Assembly (NCBI RefSeq): GCF_029893585.1
Contig: NZ_JARXYX010000011.1
Coordinates: forward strand, 1-64,000
DNA length: 64,000 bases
From: Streptomyces sp. LBL
Lineage (GTDB): Bacteria > Actinomycetota > Actinomycetes > Streptomycetales > Streptomycetaceae
Direction: 5' to 3'
Shown here: in pieces, positions 59,338 to 64,000 of the stretch
Numbering within the stretch: the first letter of the stretch is position 1
Layout: the number at the start of each line of letters is the position of its first letter
Made by a program: the position numbers and the translations under genes
The notes under the pieces: model-generated
Database searches by the model: none
Told to the model about the DNA's origin: nothing
Seen by the model: only the letters and a program-made list of their open reading frames with translations

Positions 59338-60102
59338 ATGATCCTTGCCCCTCGAAACTGGGGCGTTCGCACCTACAACGAAGAGATCATCTACGACGAT
59401 GAGAACGAGATCGTTATGGGTGATTGGGACCCGATCTTCGCCAGCCTTGACACCTGGTACCTGGTTCAGGCCAAGAAAGAAGCGACCGCGCGGCAGGAGA
59501 TTGGCACTGCCAACGTTCAGTACTTCTTGACTGCTATCGCACGTTGCGGCCGATGCGGGGCGGGCCTGAAAGGCCACCCGAAGTGGGCAAAGGGTAAGCG
59601 CACCCAGACGTTCAACTACAACTGCAACAAGCAGCGCCCGGAGCACTGCGGGGCGCTCAGCATTGACGGTCCGCAGTTGGACGAGCTGGTCCAGGATCTC
59701 GTCTGGCTCCAGGTGCTCAGAGCCAGCAAGAAGAAGCAGGTCCCCGCGGATGCGGAGCCGTGGGCACGTGAGGCCGAGTTGAAGGACGTGGAAGAGCAGA
59801 TCGCGGAACTTCAGGCCCTCTGGGAAGCCAAGAAGGTTCGCGCCGCCTCGTACGTCACGACGCTCGATGACCTCAACGCCCGCAAGAACGAGCTGCTGGT
59901 GGACAGGGCAGACCACACGATCCCAGCTGGCGCTCGTGCCATCACGGAGGAGCTGTTGTCGAACGGCTGGGGGAACCTGTCGATCGAGCGTCAGCGGATC
60001 ATCGCCAGAAAAGTGCTCAGGGCGGTGGTCATCCACCCAGCCAAAAGCCGAGGCGGCCGGTTCAACGCTGCACGAGCAGAGCCGGTATTTCACACCGCCT
60101 GA
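59338..60102 (+). pseudogene. Truncated large serine recombinase (integrase) lacking catalytic domain
   Basis: 254 residues from the ATG at 59338. The retained part is the C-terminal half of a large serine integrase: MILAPRNWGVRTYNEEIIYD (end of the recombinase domain), a zinc ribbon with ARCGRCGAGLKGHPKWAKG and YNCNKQRPEHCGALSIDG, a coiled-coil (KDVEEQIAELQALWEAKKVR) and the tail. The N-terminal resolvase domain with the catalytic Ser is missing. GC content is visibly lower than in the neighbours. It marks an old integrative element next to the catabolic cluster. Confidence 0.88.
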
Positions 60103-60111
60103 CAACGAAAC

Positions 60112-60145
60112 AAAAGGACCCCTCCCGTGTGAGAGGGGTCCTTTT
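60112..60145. terminator. Bidirectional terminator
   Basis: A perfect 13-bp stem AAAAGGACCCCTC (60112-60124) with GAGGGGTCCTTTT (60133-60145), loop 8, A/T tracts on both sides. It serves the integrase remnant and the convergent Cys-rich gene. Confidence 0.9.
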
Positions 60146-60146
60146 G

Positions 60147-60416
60147 CTATGAGGCGGAGCTGTGCGCACTTCCCACCTTGTCCACGATGCCCACCTTTCC
60201 CTCTGCACGGGCGCAGTGCGCGCCGCAGTACCAGTGACCCTCGGCCTCGACTCCCTGGCCGATGATCTGGACCCGGCAGTGCTCGCAGATGGGTGCCATA
60301 CGGTGGATCGCGCAGGCGAACGAATCGAATACGTGACGGGAACCGTCCTGGGTCTCCACGGTGAAGGCCAGGTCGTAGTCATTGCCACACACTTCGCAAC
60401 GTGTCATACGCGGCAT
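60147..60416 (-). CDS. Small Cys-rich (metallothionein/zinc-ribbon-like) protein
   Basis: Encodes 89 residues from the ATG at 60416; an ATG at 60407 is equally possible. Cys pairs in MTRCEVCGNDYDLAF, FACAIHRMAPICEHC and HWYCGAHCARAEGK make a metal-binding fold likely. Such proteins occur as single genes in streptomycetes, near SURF1 as far as I recall. A truncated copy of the last 54 residues lies in inverted orientation at 63086-63250. Confidence 0.82.
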   Translation of the reverse strand: MPRMTRCEVCGNDYDLAFTVETQDGSRHVFDSFACAIHRMAPICEHCRVQIIGQGVEAEGHWYCGAHCARAEGKVGIVDKVGSAHSSAS

Positions 60417-60512
60417 AGTCAAGGGCAGGGAGGGCGCTGGCAAGCTGACGGCGCTCTGCCGGCCGGAGGTTCTACCTGGTCGGCGTAGCGGCTCATCCTC
60501 TCTGCACTTCTG

Positions 60513-60611
60513 TCACTTCAGCTCCATCAGTTCCAGGATCTCGTCTGCCTGCTCCTCGGTCAGGACCGGTGCTTCAGACAGACATTTCTCAAGCCACTCT
60601 TCACGCGTCAA
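60513..60611 (-). CDS. Possible 32-residue protein (TREEWLEKCLSEAP type)
   Basis: From the TTG at 60611 the frame reads LTREEWLEKCLSEAPVLTEE and ends ELMELK. The open frame continues upstream without a stop, so the start is uncertain. It is clearly related to the 37-residue ORF at 62917-63030 (EWLE, LSxAP and LxE positions). Similar tiny acidic ORFs are common in Streptomyces integrative elements. Confidence 0.5.
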   Translation of the reverse strand: MTREEWLEKCLSEAPVLTEEQADEILELMELK

Positions 60612-60797
60612 AGAATCCTCGAAGAAATTTTGTCTGTAGGGTCGATCAGACAGTGCCGTACGCCTTCCTGCTTTCGCCGAACCCGGGGTGCAGCGTCACG
60701 CCTATTCCTCTTGTGCCTTATTCTGGCTCGCAATCGCGCTCGGCCTGCCCGTTTGACCCTCCAGGATCCAACTCGGTGAGGGAGGTGTACGAGCCTA

Positions 60798-61292
60798 AAC
60801 GGCGACTCCGGCGGCATCTACGGCTCGCCGCGCGTGCACGCCGTCCTCAAGCGCGAGGGCGTGCGCGTCGGGCGCAAGCGGGTCGAGCGGCTGATGCGCG
60901 AGGACGGCCTGGCGGGCGTCAGCCCGCGCCGGGGCGGCTTCACGCGCCGCGACCCGAAGGCCACCCTGGCCCCGGACCTGGTCAACCGGGACTTCACCGC
61001 ACCGGCACCGAACCGGCTGTGGGTCACCGACCTGACGATGATCTCCACCGGCGAGGGCCCGTTGTGGCTGTCTGCGATCCGCGACGCCTTCTCCCGCCGG
61101 GTGGTGGCGTGGGAGACCTCCGCCCGCGCGGACGCCGACCTGGTCCTGACCACGCTGGAGTACGCCCTCGCTTCCCGCGAGGTCGAGCCCGGACAGCTCA
61201 TTCATCACGCGGACCACGGCTGGCAATATACGTCGATCAAGCTCACAACTCGCCTACTGCGCACGGGAGTTCAGGCGTCCATGGGCTCCGTC
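60798..61292 (+). pseudogene. IS3-family transposase OrfB fragment
   Basis: The frame contains GGIYGSPRVHAVLKREGVRV, ERLMREDGLAGVSPRRGG, the first catalytic Asp in NRLWVTDLTMISTGEG and the second in LIHHADHGWQYTSIKL, ending TGVQASMGSV. The N-terminal 80-100 residues and the C-terminal part with the third catalytic residue (Glu) are missing, so it is inactive. The truncated end abuts the tRNA-Gly fragment region. Confidence 0.88.
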
Positions 61293-61342
61293 ACCTCGGC
61301 ATCGATGCCATACCGGTCTGGGAGCGGCGACGGCCGTGCACG

Positions 61343-61383
61343 CCAAGCTCAGAGCGCGGGTTCGATTTCCGTCATCCGCTCCA
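61343..61383 (+). other. 3' end of tRNA-Gly, likely attachment-site remnant
   Basis: CCAAGCTCAGAGCGCGGGTT then CGATTTCCGTCATCCGCTCCA matches, from memory, the anticodon-arm end, T arm, acceptor strand CATCCGC and CCA of streptomycete tRNA-Gly (UCC anticodon type). The 5' half of the tRNA is absent. Such 3' tRNA fragments are typical attL/attR sites of actinomycete integrative elements. A weak hairpin (AAAACCC/GGGTTTG) follows, as after a real tRNA. Confidence 0.6.
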
Positions 61384-61423
61384 CACAAAACCCCAGGTCA
61401 GCGACTTAGGGTTTGTTTGCTGT

Positions 61424-61516
61424 CTAGGCCATTTTCGGCACCTCGCACCACTTGCGCACCACCAGCCAGTCGGACGAGGAGGCCAGTGCCGGTGTCCCGG
61501 GATTGTTGCCAGGCAT
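61424..61516 (-). CDS. Possible small ORF or gene remnant
   Basis: From the ATG at 61516 the minus strand reads MPGNNPGTPALASSSDWLVV then RKWCEVPKMA. The composition is protein-like, and the frame stays open further upstream through the hairpin at 61567. No homologue is recognised. Confidence 0.3.
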   Translation of the reverse strand: MPGNNPGTPALASSSDWLVVRKWCEVPKMA

Positions 61517-61566
61517 GGGGCGCGGCGGCACCAGGAGGTGCGGACGTTCACCCCCATGTCGCCGGA

Positions 61567-61599
61567 GTGCGGAAAGCGACGCTGGGACGCTTTCCGCAC
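61567..61599. terminator. Strong hairpin downstream of deformylase gene
   Basis: A perfect 12-bp stem GTGCGGAAAGCG (61567-61578) with CGCTTTCCGCAC (61588-61599), loop 9. It lies 14 bases after the minus-strand deformylase stop at 61613 and probably acts as its terminator. Confidence 0.65.
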
Positions 61600-61612
61600 A
61601 GTCGGCCGCACT

Positions 61613-62161
61613 CTACTGGTGCGGTGAGTTTTTGATCTTTGTCATGAGACTCTCGTCGAACCAGTCGGCCGCGCGCAGCGTGGCAATCCACCGCTCCTGT
61701 TGCTCAGGGGTCAGCCTGTCGATGAACAGCACACCGTCCAGGTGATCGGTCTCGTGCTGGATGCAGCGGGCCTGGATCCCGTCCCCGACGACCTGGACCG
61801 GGTCGCCCTTCATGGTGAAGCCTTTCGCCACGACGTTCATCCGACGCTTGGTGTCAAGGAAGACTCCAGGTATGGACAGGCATCCCTCCATACCGTCCTG
61901 TTCCTCCTTGTCCGGGAAGTCCAAGACGGGATTGACCAGATGGTCCAGATCGCCGCGACCGTCGAACAGCTTGGGGCTCCAGACGAACACCCGGAGCCCG
62001 ACACCGAGCTGGGGCGCGGCAAGCCCGGCCCCTCTGCTGTCGCTCAGCGTCTCGCGCAGATCGCCGACTAAGGTGCGCAGCTCAGCATCGAAGTCGGTCA
62101 CCGGCTTGGCAGGCTCCCGCAGAACCGGGTCACCGAGTTTCCTGATCGAGACAACCGTCAT
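61613..62161 (-). CDS. def: Peptide deformylase
   Basis: Encodes 182 residues. The three deformylase motifs are intact: GAGLAAPQLG (44-53), EGCLSIPG with Cys94, and QHETDHLDG with His136, Glu137 and His140 binding the metal. It removes the formyl group from nascent protein N termini. The gene lacks fmt and other translation neighbours and lies among mobile-element debris, so it is probably an accessory copy beside the housekeeping enzyme. Confidence 0.92.
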   Translation of the reverse strand: MTVVSIRKLGDPVLREPAKPVTDFDAELRTLVGDLRETLSDSRGAGLAAPQLGVGLRVFVWSPKLFDGRGDLDHLVNPVLDFPDKEEQDGMEGCLSIPGVFLDTKRRMNVVAKGFTMKGDPVQVVGDGIQARCIQHETDHLDGVLFIDRLTPEQQERWIATLRAADWFDESLMTKIKNSPHQ

Positions 62162-62599
62162 GCGAACCTCTTCTTATCGAACGGACACCATCCGTGTCCG
62201 ACCACTGTCACTGGCCTCACAACAGGCATGCCAGACTCGCCGTTCCCCACCCCTGCGGAGGCAGGCTTCCATGCCGGCCCACTCAATCCGCAGCCACGCA
62301 AGGACAATCCTTTCATGCTCGACGTCTTGTCCGAGCTGGTTGATCACATGGCGTGGCTCGGCTGCGCCGACCTGCACCACCGTGGCGGGCAGGCCGAGGG
62401 CAGGCTTGATCGCCGCAGGATTCGGATCGACCTCGGAGGAGGCCGATGTCGAGGTCGATCCTAGGGGTCCTGGAGCTCACCATCGCTGCTTGTTGGTTCG
62501 CAGCACTGCTCAAACCAACGAAGTGAAGAACAACGTGCCTGTCGTGCCTCAAACTGTTGCAAGCACCTGACCAGCTACAGCCACTGGTGAACCGCAGAT
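62162..62599. other. Gap without a convincing gene
   Basis: A plus-strand frame at 62228-62464 reads MPDSPFPTPAEAGFHAGPLN and later MLDVLSELVDHMAWLGCADL, which could be part of a decayed protein. Nothing identifies it. The first 60 bases are AT-richer and likely hold the deformylase promoter. Confidence 0.4.
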
Positions 62600-62824
62600 A
62601 AGCTCGCAGCCGATCACGACGGTGCTGGTGCAGGGCCGGAAGTAGGAGGTGTGGCACGCCTGCTGGAAGCGGCGGGCGGCGTACTCGTCGGGGCAGGCGA
62701 CGGTGGCCGCGGCGGGTTGACCGTCCATGATCTCGCGCGCCAGGTTCGGGCCCGACAGCACCGCGACCCGGTCCGCGCTCAACTCATCCGTCCGCATCAC
62801 ACCAAGCGGCAATTTCAGTCCCAC
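62600..62824 (-). pseudogene. gpsA: Internal fragment of glycerol-3-phosphate dehydrogenase (gpsA)
   Basis: About 75 residues: [54 protein letters not shown] and [17 protein letters not shown]. These correspond to the middle of GpsA, just past the NAD domain. Both ends are missing, and the frame then runs into unrelated sequence. Confidence 0.82.
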
Positions 62825-62916
62825 GAACGGAGCAACGAGCCAACCGCCGTCACGTCACGTGAACCACCGGCTGTAGTACTAGCCCTCACTGGGCAGGACG
62901 GTTTGGCCGCATCAGG

Positions 62917-63030
62917 TCAGTCTTCGTCGCCTCCCGCAGTCGTAAGGATGTGGTGGATGTCGTCTAGGGCGTCCTCCGACAGCATCGGCGCTCGTGACAG
63001 CCAGTACTCAAGCCACTCACCGTTCGTCAT
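62917..63030 (-). CDS. 37-residue small protein (TNGEWLEYWLSRAP type)
   Basis: From the ATG at 63030: MTNGEWLEYWLSRAPMLSED then ALDDIHHILTTAGGDED. It is acidic and predicted helical. It is similar to the ORF at 60513-60611. Probably an element-borne regulator or accessory protein; function unknown. Confidence 0.6.
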   Translation of the reverse strand: MTNGEWLEYWLSRAPMLSEDALDDIHHILTTAGGDED

Positions 63031-63085
63031 AACCGCTGCTCACTCGCCTCTCTTTGAGATATCAGTTTCTTCAAAGAGGAGAGTC

Positions 63086-63250
63086 CATGTCTTCGACTGC
63101 TTCTCCTGCGCGATCCACCGCATGGCACCCATCTGCGAGCACTGCCGGGTGCAGATCATCGGCCAGGGCGTCGAGGTCGAGGGCCACTGGTACTGCGGCG
63201 CCCACGATGCCCGCGCGGAGGGAAGGGCGGGCATCGTCGACAAGGTCTGA
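63086..63250 (+). pseudogene. Truncated copy of the Cys-rich small gene
   Basis: HVFDCFSCAIHRMAPICEHC then RVQIIGQGVEVEGHWYCGAH, ending GIVDKV. It corresponds to the last 54 residues of the protein at 60147-60416, with the N-terminal CEVC part lost. It also carries Asp in place of the second Cys of CGAHC. It lies 50 bases upstream of SURF1 and is probably the original chromosomal copy, disrupted by the island. Confidence 0.8.
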
Positions 63251-63299
63251 ACCGGGCCCCACCTCCGTGGACCCCGCGACCGAGTTGTACGGTCGTGGG

Positions 63300-64000
63300 G
63301 TGTACCGCTTCCTTCTGTCCCGGCAGTGGGTGATCCTCACGCTGGTCGCCCTCCTTCTCATCCCCACGATGATCAGGCTGGGCTTCTGGCAGATGCACCG
63401 CTACGAGGAGCGCAGCGCCCGCAACCAGCTGGTCGCCGACGCGCTGTCCGCGACGCCGGTCCCCGTGGAGACGCTGACCTCCCCCGGACACACGGTCACC
63501 ACGAACGAGCGGTACCACACCGTGACCGCGAAGGGCCGCTTCGACACCGACGACGAGGTCGTCGTCCGCCGCCGCACCAACTCCGACAACGCGGTCGGCT
63601 ACCACGTGCTGACCCCGTTCGTCCTGGAGGACGGCAAGGTCCTGCTCGTCAACCGGGGCTGGATCCCCGCGAACGGCCCGAGCCAGACCGCGTTCCCCGA
63701 GATCCCCGCGCCGCCGCGCGGCGAGATCACCGTCACCGGGCGGCTGATGCCCGACGAGACGACCGCGGCGAGCGGCATCAAGAACATCAAGGGACTGCCG
63801 GACCGGCAGGTCATGCTGATCAACAGTGCGCATGAGGCCCGGCGTCTCGGTGCCGAGGTGCTCGGCGGCTACATCGGGCAGACGTCACCCGAGCCGAAGG
63901 GCGACACCCCGGAGCTGGTGGGCAGGCCCGGCAACGAAGACGCCGCGCTGAACTACGCGTACGCCATCCAGTGGTGGCTGTTCTCCGCCGGGGTACCGGT
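63300..64000 (+). CDS. SURF1 family protein (partial, cut by window end)
   Basis: At least 233 residues from the GTG at 63300 (VYRFLLSRQWVILTLVALLL). An N-terminal membrane helix is followed by GFWQMHRYEERSARNQLVAD, GRFDTDDEVVVRRRTNSDNA, LVNRGWIPANGPSQT and the second-helix region NYAYAIQWWLFSAGVPV at the window edge. SURF1 helps assemble cytochrome c oxidase in the membrane. It marks the return of core chromosome. Confidence 0.9.
   Translation, partial: MYRFLLSRQWVILTLVALLLIPTMIRLGFWQMHRYEERSARNQLVADALSATPVPVETLTSPGHTVTTNERYHTVTAKGRFDTDDEVVVRRRTNSDNAVGYHVLTPFVLEDGKVLLVNRGWIPANGPSQTAFPEIPAPPRGEITVTGRLMPDETTAASGIKNIKGLPDRQVMLINSAHEARRLGAEVLGGYIGQTSPEPKGDTPELVGRPGNEDAALNYAYAIQWWLFSAGVP

Overview
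The window is high-GC actinobacterial DNA and almost certainly comes from Streptomyces. The evidence is a chaplin (chpE-type), a streptophobe-family membrane protein, a 38-residue protein matching the streptomycete SGM_5486 family, an XRE/Scr1-type regulator with DUF397 and an anti-sigma-like ATPase, and frequent GTG/TTG starts and ATGA overlaps. No rRNA, complete tRNA or CRISPR array was seen.

Chromosomal core (about 0.4-41.0 kb). A 3-methyladenine DNA glycosylase gene is split by a second, complete glycosylase gene. Next come a Spo0M-like protein, a PEBP protein, an HNH nuclease, an SPFH/NfeD membrane pair, an ABC ATPase, a chaplin, a two-component system, an SDR coupled to a QueA homologue, an SLT-type lytic transglycosylase, an FHA-regulated ABC exporter, the streptophobe protein, serB, a SixA-type phosphatase, fabI/fabG, the XRE/DUF397/ATPase module, tldD/tldE, tyrS, moaA, a DUF485/acetate-type symporter operon, a secreted subtilase, a CopD-like protein, a VIT-family transporter and a DnaQ-like exonuclease with BRCT. 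From memory the order resembles the S. coelicolor region around chpE, fabI, tyrS and moaA; this was not checked by alignment.

Accessory island (about 41.0-59 kb). Fifteen genes, all on the minus strand and mostly overlapping by 4 bases, look like one catabolic system. It contains a dipeptide-type ABC importer, an Xaa-Pro aminopeptidase (M24), a prolyl aminopeptidase-like S33 hydrolase, a cytosolic GH127 beta-L-arabinofuranosidase, a Cys/Cys hydroxyproline 2-epimerase, a three-component D-hydroxyproline dehydrogenase, a DHDPS-family pyrroline-4-hydroxy-2-carboxylate deaminase, a class V aminotransferase-like protein and a GntR/FCD regulator. The combination suggests import and complete use of arabinosylated hydroxyproline peptides such as plant extensin fragments. 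TGTCACA-containing sites lie upstream of the transporter operon, the oxidation operon and the regulator. The expected last enzyme, alpha-ketoglutarate semialdehyde dehydrogenase, is not in the window.

Mobile-element debris (about 59-63.3 kb). This holds degenerate 23-bp repeats, a serine integrase lacking its catalytic domain, a Cys-rich small gene with a truncated inverted copy beside SURF1, two related 32-37-residue ORFs, an IS3 transposase fragment, a 41-nt 3' end of tRNA-Gly (likely an attachment site), an accessory peptide deformylase and a gpsA fragment. Core genes resume with SURF1, cut by the window end. The 41-63 kb segment therefore looks like an acquired island.
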